A DNA stretch of 5,509 nucleotides, taken from Clostridia bacterium (lineage in GTDB: Bacteria > Bacillota > Clostridia > Oscillospirales > CAG-272). The DNA lies in assembly GCA_017629925.1 (NCBI GenBank), contig JAGBWH010000031.1:1-5509 (forward strand), read 5' to 3'. Each line of letters begins with the position of its first letter. The first letter of the stretch is position 1. The position numbers and the translations under genes were made by a program. The notes under the pieces are model-generated. The model ran no database searches, was not told the DNA's origin, and saw only the letters and a program-made list of their open reading frames with translations. Positions 1-5,509 of this stretch are shown in pieces.

Positions 1-1
1 A

Positions 2-457
2 ATCGTTGGTCTTTCTGATGAAAAGAAAACCACCGTTGTTACCGGTATCGCAATGTTCCACAAACTCATGGACAACGCTGAAGCTGGCGATAACGTTGGT
101 ATTCTGCTCCGTGGTATCCAAAAGAACGAAATCGAAAGAGGACAAGTTCTCTGCAAACCCGGCTCCATCCAACCTCACACCAAATTCGTTGGCCAAGTTT
201 ACGTTCTGTCTGAAAAAGAAGGCGGTCGTCAAAAACCCTTCTTCTCTGGCTACAGACCTCAATTCTACTTCAGAACTACCGACGTTACCGGTGTTATCAA
301 CCTTCCCGCTGATGTTGAAATGTGCCGCCCTGGCGATAACGTAAACATCACCGTTGAACTGATCACACCTATCGCTATCGAAAAAGGTCTCCGCTTCGCT
401 ATTCGTGAAGGTGGTAGAACTGTTGGTTCTGGTATCGTTTCCGAAATTATCGAATAA
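2..457 (+). CDS. tuf: Elongation factor Tu, 3' part (5' end outside window)
   Basis: This is the C-terminal part (about 151 residues) of translation elongation factor EF-Tu, the cytoplasmic GTPase that carries aminoacyl-tRNA to the ribosome. The GTP-binding domain lies outside the window. What is visible is the end of beta-barrel domain 2 ([11 protein letters not shown], then [12 protein letters not shown]) and all of domain 3 ([45 protein letters not shown], then the near-invariant end [16 protein letters not shown]). The frame is open from base 2 and stops with TAA at 455-457; an internal ATG at 53 is only Met within the protein, not a start. Codon choice is strongly biased (GGT, GTT, ATC, AAC, GAA), as expected for a highly expressed gene and unlike the neighbours. 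In Clostridia tuf usually ends the rpsL-rpsG-fusA-tuf operon; that is knowledge of the family, not visible here. Confidence 0.98.
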   Translation: MVGLSDEKKTTVVTGIAMFHKLMDNAEAGDNVGILLRGIQKNEIERGQVLCKPGSIQPHTKFVGQVYVLSEKEGGRQKPFFSGYRPQFYFRTTDVTGVINLPADVEMCRPGDNVNITVELITPIAIEKGLRFAIREGGRTVGSGIVSEIIE

Positions 458-465
458 TTTCGCAC

Positions 466-556
466 ATAGCCGAAGCAAAACTTACCGTTTTTCCCCAAAC
501 CCCCGCCTTTATGGCGGGGTAAGGGGAGGTAGGATGCTCGGCTATTTTTTATTTTT
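466..556 (+). terminator. Long rod-like intrinsic terminator after tuf
   Basis: An outer stem pairs 466-473 (ATAGCCGA) with 538-545 (TCGGCTAT) and continues past one bulged A as 475-476 with 536-537. Further in, 481-486 (CTTACC) pairs with 528-533 (GGTAGG, one G-U), 493-496 (CCCC) with 523-526 (GGGG), and 501-507 (CCCCGCC) with 513-519 (GGCGGGG) around a TTTAT loop. The outer 3' arm runs directly into a T-rich tract (545-556). The inner GC hairpin alone has no T tract behind it, so the outer stem is what makes this a terminator. It begins 9 bases after the tuf stop codon. Confidence 0.85.
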
Positions 557-706
557 AGTTGCTGTGCTGAGGTATGTCATGATACCCGCAGGGGATATAT
601 CATGCGCTTTGGGCGTAGATCATGTACCATAAGGGATATTTTCAGCCGAGAGAATATCATTTAAAAGCACAGCGTCTCTTGTTTCTGCCCGTCTCACACA
701 TAATCT
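557..706. other. Gene-free leader region with small inverted repeats
   Basis: There is no credible coding region here. The stretch holds an inverted repeat 578-584 (CATGATA) with 598-604 (TATCATG), enclosing CCC/GGG, and a second hairpin 635-642 with 651-658 (GATATTTT/AGAATATC, one G-U) around an 8-base loop. The word GGGATAT occurs at 592-598, 633-639 and again at 716-722 inside the riboswitch, and CATG occurs at 578, 601 and 621. The ribU promoter should lie in this stretch, since the riboswitch starts at 707, but no good pair of -35 and -10 boxes could be assigned. TATCAT at 655-660 is a plausible -10 box without a matching -35. Confidence 0.5.
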
Positions 707-820
707 ATTATCTTTGGGATATGGTGTAATTCCATACCGGCGGTAAAGTCCGCGAACACGAAAGTGCCGAGCAGGTGAAATTCCTGTACCGACGGTATAG
801 TCCGGATGAGAAAAGATGAT
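707..820 (+). promoter_or_regulatory. FMN riboswitch (RFN element) aptamer
   Basis: This is an RNA aptamer that binds flavin mononucleotide and controls riboflavin synthesis or uptake genes. The closing stem P1 pairs 707-715 with 812-820 (nine pairs, one G-U). The conserved RFN blocks follow in order: ATGG at 721-724 pairing with CCAT at 732-735 around GTGTAAT; the hallmark ACCGGCGGT (736-744) with AGTCCGCGA (747-755); a short CAC-GAAA-GTG hairpin at 757-766; CAGG (772-775) with CCTG (783-786) around TGAAATT; then ACCGACGGT with AGTCCGGATG at 788-808. It sits directly ahead of a ribU gene, the usual target in Firmicutes. The variable arm at 757-766 is minimal. Confidence 0.97.
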
Positions 821-902
821 ATGGCTCATACTTTTATATAGTATATCCATCCCTGCTTTCCTCATAGAATAGAGAAAACCCATTCTCTAGGAAAGAATAA
901 AA
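821..902 (+). promoter_or_regulatory. Predicted translational expression platform of the FMN riboswitch (RBS sequestor)
   Basis: The ribU ribosome binding site is AGGAAAG at 889-895, seven bases before the ATG. It is exactly complementary to CTTTCCT at 856-862. Between these arms, AGAGAA (871-876) pairs with TTCTCT (883-888), stacked directly against the outer stem, so the whole hairpin would hide the binding site. A competing partner for the same arm exists: GAGAAAAG (808-815), overlapping the 3' strand of aptamer stem P1, can pair with CTTTCCTC (856-863) with one mismatch. No T tract follows the hairpin, so control of translation, not termination, is inferred. The pairing is seen in the sequence; the switching model is inference. 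Confidence 0.7.
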
Positions 903-1595
903 ATGACAAAAACATCACAAAAAATTCGTACGCTCTGCGCTTTGGCTTTCTTCGTAGCCCTTGCCTATGTGGTCATGCTTGTGTTCCGCATAAAAATTCA
1001 GTTTCTTACCCTCGAATTCAAAGATGCCATCATTGCCATCTCCGCCCTTCATTTTGGGCCTTTGGCTGGTGTGGCGGTGTCTGTGGCTGTTGCCCTGCTT
1101 GAAATGCCTACTTCCGACACACAACTCTATGGATTTCTCATGAATGCGCTTGCCGCCATTGCCTTTTCTGTGCCGGCGTCTCTCATCTATCGAAAAAAGC
1201 GCAACTTAACCTTTGCCGCAATTGGACTTGGATGTAGTATTGTGGTCATGACTGCCACGATGTGTTTGGCAAACATTTTGATTACACCTCACTTTATGGG
1301 TGCTCCCGTTGGTGTTGTCATTGATATGTTGCCCACGTTGCTTTTTCCCTTTAATCTGATTAAATCTGTGGCAAATACCGCTCTTGTATTCCTCTTATAT
1401 AAGCCCATGACAACGGCTTTGAAACACGCAAAACTCATCGAAAAATCCCCTCGCACGAGCGAACCCCCCGAAAGTGGCGCAAAAAAGAGGATGTGGATTA
1501 CAATTCTTGTCAATATTTTGGCAGCGCTGCTGCTGGTGGTGGCACTTCTTGTGATATTCCTTGTGCTCAAAGGTGATTTTTCCTCTATATCTTAA
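903..1595 (+). CDS. ribU: Riboflavin ECF transporter S component, RibU family
   Basis: This is the substrate-binding membrane subunit (S component) of an energy-coupling factor importer, expected to bring riboflavin into the cell together with the shared EcfA/A'/T module, which is not in this window. The 230-residue protein has the six-helix core of the family in about residues 8-168. The family-like stretches are LEFKD (37-41), FGPLAG (51-56) leading to LLE (65-67), and the last core helix FNLIKSVANTALVFLLYKP (150-168). The FMN riboswitch just upstream makes riboflavin the likely substrate. Unusually, after a charged linker (about 172-196) there is a seventh hydrophobic segment at about 199-223, so the protein is some 30-40 residues longer than a typical RibU of about 190-200. 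The start at 903 is set by AGGAAAG at 889-895. Confidence 0.93.
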   Translation: MTKTSQKIRTLCALAFFVALAYVVMLVFRIKIQFLTLEFKDAIIAISALHFGPLAGVAVSVAVALLEMPTSDTQLYGFLMNALAAIAFSVPASLIYRKKRNLTFAAIGLGCSIVVMTATMCLANILITPHFMGAPVGVVIDMLPTLLFPFNLIKSVANTALVFLLYKPMTTALKHAKLIEKSPRTSEPPESGAKKRMWITILVNILAALLLVVALLVIFLVLKGDFSSIS

Positions 1596-1645
1596 TTTTG
1601 CCAATTCATTATCATGTACATAGATTTTCATGAAGGAGACACATC

Positions 1646-2245
1646 ATGTCCTATTCGATTATTACAATCAGCCGTATGTTTGGTAGCGGAGGCAGAACCA
1701 TAGCCAAAGCCGTGGCTGAGCAACTCAACATTCCTTTTTACGATAAAGAACTGATTGAGCTTGTGGCTGAGAAGTCTGGTTTTCATCCTGAATTTGTGGA
1801 AGAAAGAGGGGAGCATTCTCCTTTTACCACGACACTCGGCTATGCCTTCATCGGCAGAGATCACCGTGGCGTATCAAGCGAAGACTTGCTGTGGCAAGCC
1901 CAATGCCAAGTCATCGAGGAATTAGCCTCCAAAGGTCCCTGTGTGATTGTGGGCAGATGCGCAGACTATTTGCTCCGCGATAGAGAAGATGCCCTTCATG
2001 TCTACATTTATGCGGAAAAATCCTATCGCGCAAAACGTATCGTTGAAATGTATGGCGAAACAGATGTCAAACCTGAAAAACGTCTTGACGAGAAAGACAA
2101 AAAACGCCGTGTAAGCTACGATTATTACACCGGTCGCAATTGGGGACACCCCGCCAATTACAATATGATATTAAATAGTGGCAAATTAGGCATTGACGAA
2201 ACCGTCAAACTCATTGTAGAAGCCTACCAAACCCTACACTCCTAA
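1646..2245 (+). CDS. Cytidylate kinase-like (Cytidylate_kin2) family P-loop protein
   Basis: The 199-residue protein belongs to the cytidylate kinase-like family common in Clostridia (Pfam Cytidylate_kin2), not to the classical Cmk. It starts with a P-loop variant, ISRMFGSGGRT (8-18), in which Arg17 stands where Walker A has lysine. FYDKELI (31-37), GPCVIVGRCADYLLRD (97-112) and the C-terminal block from RRVSYDYYTGRNWGH to MILNSG (154-179) are family hallmarks. Nucleotide phosphorylation is inferred from the fold; the substrate is not known for most of this family. It is likely a soluble cytoplasmic protein. AAGGAGA at 1633-1639, six bases before the ATG, supports the start. It lies 50 bases after ribU with no terminator between, so it may share ribU transcripts, yet it has its own strong ribosome binding site outside the riboswitch hairpin. 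Confidence 0.88.
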   Translation: MSYSIITISRMFGSGGRTIAKAVAEQLNIPFYDKELIELVAEKSGFHPEFVEERGEHSPFTTTLGYAFIGRDHRGVSSEDLLWQAQCQVIEELASKGPCVIVGRCADYLLRDREDALHVYIYAEKSYRAKRIVEMYGETDVKPEKRLDEKDKKRRVSYDYYTGRNWGHPANYNMILNSGKLGIDETVKLIVEAYQTLHS

Positions 2246-2255
2246 ATCATAAGCA

Positions 2256-2311
2256 AAAAAACCACTTACCTAAAGCAGACATAGTCCAGTCGCTTTGGTA
2301 AGTGGTTTTTT
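2256..2311. terminator. Bidirectional intrinsic terminator between convergent genes
   Basis: CCACTTACC (2262-2270) pairs perfectly with GGTAAGTGG (2297-2305). The stem continues inward after one bulged T (2271) as AAAGC (2272-2276) with GCTTT (2292-2296), leaving a 15-base loop. The outer flanks are A6 (2256-2261) and T6 (2306-2311), so each strand gives a GC-containing stem followed by a U tract. The stem starts 10 bases after the kinase-like stop codon on + and 10 bases after the ABC transporter stop codon on -. It therefore serves both convergent genes. Confidence 0.93.
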
Positions 2312-2321
2312 ATATGGAAAA

Positions 2322-4088
2322 TTAGAATTTCAGGGTAGCGGAAAGATTGCCGGTGTCATCCTCGCCATTTCTGAATTGTTGGCGATAGAGCTCAGCGTAT
2401 ACGCCATTTTGAGCCAACAACTCGTCATGGTTGCCTTGCTCGACGATTTCGCCTGCTGCAATCACTGCAATTTGGTCAGCGTTTTTGATGGTAGAGAGAC
2501 GATGCGCCACCACCAAAGTGGTACGACCGCGGCACAGTTCATTGAGGGATTGCTGAATGAGGATTTCGGTGGTATTGTCAAGCGCGCTGGTCGCCTCGTC
2601 TAAAATCAAAATGTGGGGATTTTTGATGAACACACGGGCAATGCTCAATCGTTGCTTTTGCCCGCCCGAGAGTTTCACGCCTCTTTCGCCAATCTCCGTA
2701 TCGTAGCCTTCGGGGAGTGTCATGATATAGTCATGAATGTTGGCGCGCTTGGCGGCGGTGATGATCTCTTCATCCGTAGCCCCGGGTCGGCCATAGAGGA
2801 TGTTCTCTTTCATGCTGGCATTAAAGAGGTAAATATCCTGTTGCACAATACCGATATTGCGGCGAATAGAGGAAGAGGTCAGGGTGTGAATTTCCTTGCT
2901 GTCAATGAAGATCTCGCCTTGTGTCACGTCATAAAAGTGGGGAATGAGATGGCAAATGGTGGTCTTACCACCGCCACTCGGCCCAACCAAAGCGAAGGTC
3001 TGCCCCTTAGGAATAACTAGATTGATACCATGAAGTACATCTCTGTCATCGCCATACCCGTAGGTCACGTCACGGAATTCGATATGACCTTCTACCTCGC
3101 CAATATCCACAGCGTCAGGGGCGTCGACTTCAGAGGGGGTGTCCATGATTTCCAAAAATCTTTCAAAGCCGGTCGCGCCGTTTTGGTATTGCTCCATGAA
3201 GTTGATGAGCGTCATGACAGGCGAAATAAACATACCAATCGAGACCACGAATGCGGAATAATCACCAAAGGTAAATTGACCGTTGCTATGTTGTTGATAG
3301 AGGAACAAACCACCCGCAATCAGCACAATCACATTGAAGATATCCACCACAAAAGAGGTGGTGCTGTGAAACTGTCCCATGGCTTTGTAGGCACGACGAC
3401 GAGCGTTTTGAAAGGCTTTGTTGCCTTCTTCAAATTTTTGAGATTCAATTTCAGCATTGTCAAATGCTTTCGTCACGCGAATACCGGAAATGCTGCTTTC
3501 GAGCGAAGCGTTGATTTGTGCAATGGATTTGCGGCTTTCTTGGAAAGCACTTCTCATGCGTTTGCGGAGCGTAAAGGCAATGAGGAGCAAAAACGGTACA
3601 CAAGCAAACACAATCAGCGTCAGCCAAATGTGAATGGATGCGAGATAAACAAAAGCACAAATAATGGAAATGCTGGAAATGAGCAAGTTTTCAGGCCCAT
3701 GGTGAGCGAGTTCGCTGATATCCATGAGGTCATTGGTCATGCGTGACATGATTTTGCCCGTTTCATTATCATCGTAGAAAGAATAGGGGAGCGTTTCAAG
3801 GTGATTAAATAAATCACTTCTCATTTGCGCTTGAATGGCTACACCCATCACGTGCCCTTTATACTGGATAAAGTAGTTGAGGAGCATACGAATGATGTAA
3901 ATGATAAGCAATAAAATACCGGAAGCAATAATCAAATTATACTTTTCATTTTTGATATAATCATTGAGCATACTTCTTGTAATCATGGGATACACGATCC
4001 CAAGCGCCGCCACGCACATAGACGCAAGCAGGTCTAAAGCCAAGAGCTTTTTGTGGGGCTTGTAGTATCTGAAGAACCGTTTTAACAT
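2322..4088 (-). CDS. ABC transporter, fused permease and ATP-binding half-transporter
   Basis: The 588-residue protein is an exporter-type ABC half-transporter in the MdlB/MsbA/LmrA-like group, acting in the cytoplasmic membrane as a dimer. The membrane domain spans about residues 1-310, with hydrophobic segments near 14-35, 52-73, 134-152, 155-174, 246-265 and 275-296 and the loop typical of the family (SFYDDNETGKIMSRMTND, 103-120). The ATPase domain has every key motif: A-loop Tyr345, Walker A GPSGGGKT (369-376), Q-loop Gln417, signature LSGGQ (473-477), Walker B ILILDE with catalytic Glu498, D-loop SALD (501-504) and switch His529. With a full-consensus site and no second ABC gene beside it, a homodimer is likely. 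Substrate unknown; lipids, drugs or peptides are all possible. The start has a weak AAAGG about 10 bases upstream. It lies between two terminators, so it is probably transcribed alone. Confidence 0.95.
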   Translation of the reverse strand: MLKRFFRYYKPHKKLLALDLLASMCVAALGIVYPMITRSMLNDYIKNEKYNLIIASGILLLIIYIIRMLLNYFIQYKGHVMGVAIQAQMRSDLFNHLETLPYSFYDDNETGKIMSRMTNDLMDISELAHHGPENLLISSISIICAFVYLASIHIWLTLIVFACVPFLLLIAFTLRKRMRSAFQESRKSIAQINASLESSISGIRVTKAFDNAEIESQKFEEGNKAFQNARRRAYKAMGQFHSTTSFVVDIFNVIVLIAGGLFLYQQHSNGQFTFGDYSAFVVSIGMFISPVMTLINFMEQYQNGATGFERFLEIMDTPSEVDAPDAVDIGEVEGHIEFRDVTYGYGDDRDVLHGINLVIPKGQTFALVGPSGGGKTTICHLIPHFYDVTQGEIFIDSKEIHTLTSSSIRRNIGIVQQDIYLFNASMKENILYGRPGATDEEIITAAKRANIHDYIMTLPEGYDTEIGERGVKLSGGQKQRLSIARVFIKNPHILILDEATSALDNTTEILIQQSLNELCRGRTTLVVAHRLSTIKNADQIAVIAAGEIVEQGNHDELLAQNGVYAELYRQQFRNGEDDTGNLSATLKF

Positions 4089-4130
4089 GACTAAACAACC
4101 TTTATTTTCATCAAATTTTTATTTTCAACT

Positions 4131-4166
4131 AAAAACCCCTGCCATTTTTGTTAAAAAATCGGGGTT
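4131..4166 (-). terminator. Intrinsic terminator after the AEC-ASCH gene pair
   Basis: On the - strand AACCCC (4166-4161) pairs with GGGGTT (4139-4134), followed by a short U tract running to 4131. An AT-only inner stem (4144-4149 with 4154-4159) around a four-base loop extends the hairpin across an uneven internal loop. It starts 7 bases beyond the stop codon of the ASCH gene and separates it from the ABC transporter gene, which begins at 4088. Confidence 0.75.
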
Positions 4167-4173
4167 GTGTGTC

Positions 4174-4518
4174 TCAAAGCAAGGAAAACTCAATTCCGAG
4201 TGCTTGAAACTGACTTTGTTTTTCTCTTGAGTAGTATTGGTCCATGTCTTTGGGAGAGGCTTGCGCCACTTCCTCTTCGGCATATCCGCAAAGCGTCAAG
4301 GGAAGGGTTTGATATAGCTGGTCAAAACTTGGAAAGATATGAAGTTTAACTACCCTTACCAAAAGTGTCTGTTCGGGGTGACCCTCTAAAGTAAAACAAA
4401 TCAGGTCTCCCACTCGAATGGGCTTTCGCCTTTCGTCCAAAAGGCGCAGTTCAATGGTTTTCTTGCCCTCTGCAATGCTTTGGAACGGAGCAGGGCATAG
4501 TGTCATTTGATAGGTCAT
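4174..4518 (-). CDS. ASCH domain protein (PUA-like fold)
   Basis: The 114-residue soluble protein consists of a single ASCH domain, a PUA-like fold thought to bind RNA or modified nucleotides. The N-terminal signature is clear: a PF pair (11-12), then GKKTIELRL (18-26), RR (30-31) and the turn RVGDLICF (35-42). The end, YYSREKQSQFQALGIEFSL (95-113), is the typical closing strand of small bacterial ASCH proteins. The family includes YqfB, which removes acetyl groups from N4-acetylcytidine; the corresponding lysine-threonine region here reads KKTIE (19-23), so the same activity is uncertain. The ATG lies 8 bases after the stop codon of the upstream transporter gene and only a weak purine-rich site precedes it, which suggests translational coupling. 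An in-frame ATG four codons later is a possible alternative start. Confidence 0.88.
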   Translation of the reverse strand: MTYQMTLCPAPFQSIAEGKKTIELRLLDERRKPIRVGDLICFTLEGHPEQTLLVRVVKLHIFPSFDQLYQTLPLTLCGYAEEEVAQASPKDMDQYYSREKQSQFQALGIEFSLL

Positions 4519-4526
4519 CGCTCATC

Positions 4527-5465
4527 TCACAGCAAAAGCGCAAGTAGCGGAATGGTCAATACGCAAAGCAGGGTGCTGACCAGCACGCAGTTGGCGGCAA
4601 GGCCGGTTTCCGTCTCGTGAATTTCTGTCAAATTTAACACAAGTGAAGCGCAAGGCGTGCCGGACAGGATAAACAATGCCCCGCGGAACGCTTCGTCGAG
4701 GGGGAATAAGAGAGATATCGCATATACAAACAGCGGAAATACCAACAGTTTTAATGCGCAAGCAAAATACACCATCCCGCGAGAAAAGAGCAGTTTTAGG
4801 TCTACCGTAGCCAAGCGAATACCCAAAATAATCATGCAAATCGGGGTGGTGAGCGAAGCCATGGCTTCAATCCCCGTGACCGCAGCGGGCACGTGAGATG
4901 CGATAAGCGGAAACACCTCAAACGCAAACAAGGGAAGGGAAATCAGTAACCCAATCATTGTGGGGTTGATGATGGCGGCTTTGAGCGTCATATATTTTCT
5001 TTGTCCAGTCACAAGGTATGCACCCATTGTAAATGCCATGAGATTCATAGACACGATATACATACAAGCATAGCAAAGCACCTCTGGATGATCCGGGAGC
5101 AAAGCTTTCACAATCGGCAATCCAAAAAAGCCTGCATTGCCCATCACGGACGCCATTGTGCATATACGGTATCGAAAATCCTGCATCTTCTTGTGCAAAA
5201 TAAAGTAGAGCAATGCCATGAAAGCCCCCTGGAGAACCATGGCAGCCAAAAAGAAAAGCCCCATTTTGCCAAGTGTTTGCGGTGAGTATTCCAGTTTCAA
5301 AAAGGAGGACATCACCAAAAAAGGTGAACCCAAATAGATCAATACCGAAGACATGGTCGGCAGATGATTTGCCACCGCTTTTTTGCATTTACAAAGACAA
5401 AAACCCAGTATCACATACGCGAGTGTCAAAGATACATTGGATAATGCAATCCCAAATTCGCCCAT
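4527..5465 (-). CDS. AEC family transporter (auxin efflux carrier superfamily)
   Basis: The 312-residue protein is an integral membrane carrier of the AEC family (Pfam Mem_trans), which in bacteria includes malate and other organic-acid carriers. It is about the normal family length and shows about ten hydrophobic segments arranged in two halves. Typical stretches are the broken helix ASVMGNAGFFGLPIV (105-119), NPTMIGLLISL (167-177), PICMIILGIRLA (208-219) and SGTPCASLVLN (268-278), with a hydrophobic C-terminal helix ending at the last residue. The substrate cannot be told from sequence. The start at 5465 is supported by GAGG seven bases upstream on the - strand. It is the first gene of a pair with the ASCH gene; its promoter is probably close to or beyond the right edge. 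Confidence 0.93.
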   Translation of the reverse strand: MGEFGIALSNVSLTLAYVILGFCLCKCKKAVANHLPTMSSVLIYLGSPFLVMSSFLKLEYSPQTLGKMGLFFLAAMVLQGAFMALLYFILHKKMQDFRYRICTMASVMGNAGFFGLPIVKALLPDHPEVLCYACMYIVSMNLMAFTMGAYLVTGQRKYMTLKAAIINPTMIGLLISLPLFAFEVFPLIASHVPAAVTGIEAMASLTTPICMIILGIRLATVDLKLLFSRGMVYFACALKLLVFPLFVYAISLLFPLDEAFRGALFILSGTPCASLVLNLTEIHETETGLAANCVLVSTLLCVLTIPLLALLL

Positions 5466-5509
5466 GTTAAAACCTCTATATAAAAAGTGAAGTGAATCAT
5501 ATTGTTTCA
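5466..5509 (-). promoter_or_regulatory. Leader of the AEC gene with ribosome binding site
   Basis: On the - strand an AGAGG box lies seven bases before the AEC start codon (5473-5477), preceded by an AT-rich TATATA stretch (about 5477-5482) that could be a -10 box. No matching -35 box is convincing at the usual distance, and the window ends 44 bases upstream of the start, so the promoter call is tentative. Confidence 0.4.

Noticed and set aside
405..632. Open frame of 75 codons on the + strand after tuf
   Set aside because: It overlaps the tuf end in another frame and runs through the terminator hairpin; there is no ribosome binding site.
679..706. Possible promoter TTGTTT-16 bases-TAATCT
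   Set aside because: Transcription would start near 713, inside aptamer stem P1, and would destroy most of that stem.
620..883. Open frame of 87 codons on the - strand
   Set aside because: It covers the FMN riboswitch in antisense; its residues are just the complement of conserved RNA blocks.
3030..3746. Long open frame of 238 codons on the + strand
   Set aside because: It is fully antisense to the ABC transporter, whose motifs are intact; the translation is low-complexity, rich in His/Asn and resembles no family.
4089..4128. Possible promoter for the ABC gene with TTGAAA as -35 on the - strand
   Set aside because: No hexamer at 16-18 bases matches a -10 box better than 3 of 6; the AT-rich stretch alone is not enough.
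4918..5388. Open frame of 156 codons on the - strand
   Set aside because: It is a shifted frame inside the AEC transporter gene, which has clear family motifs and a good start; the alternative shows none.
1..5509. CRISPR arrays, insertion sequences, tRNA or rRNA genes, phage or defence genes
   Set aside because: None was seen: no regularly spaced direct repeats, transposase or integrase motifs, or tRNA-like cloverleafs on either strand by eye.

Overview
The window looks like an ordinary chromosomal segment from a low-to-mid GC, Gram-positive-type anaerobe, most likely a member of the Clostridia (Bacillota). The reasons are the EF-Tu sequence, an FMN riboswitch placed in front of a ribU-type ECF S component, a Cytidylate_kin2-family protein and the AEC/ASCH/ABC gene types. 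The genus cannot be named from this sequence alone.

Left half, + strand. The window opens inside the 3' part of tuf (elongation factor Tu, residues of domains 2 and 3), which ends at 457 and is followed by a long rod-like intrinsic terminator (466-556). A gene-free stretch follows (557-706), with small inverted repeats and no convincing ORF. It leads into a complete FMN (RFN) riboswitch (707-820) and an expression platform (821-902) that can hide the ribosome binding site of ribU (903-1595), a riboflavin uptake S component with an extra C-terminal membrane helix. Fifty bases later a Cytidylate_kin2 P-loop kinase-like gene (1646-2245) starts with its own strong ribosome binding site. A long, perfectly placed hairpin (2256-2311) closes this unit and also serves the convergent gene from the other side.

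Right half, - strand. Reading leftwards from the right edge, an AEC-family membrane transporter (5465-4527) is followed after 8 bases by a small ASCH-domain protein (4518-4174). These two form a short operon ending in a terminator at 4131-4166. Then comes a single full-consensus ABC half-transporter (4088-2322), which ends at the shared bidirectional terminator.

How the parts work together: the only clear regulatory circuit is FMN sensing to control riboflavin uptake. The other genes are probably independent housekeeping or transport functions. I saw no CRISPR array, insertion sequence, tRNA/rRNA, phage gene or defence cassette. The most informative items are the predicted mutually exclusive pairing in the ribU leader, the elongated tuf terminator and the ribU C-terminal extension. 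I did not find evidence of a wholly new biological system here.
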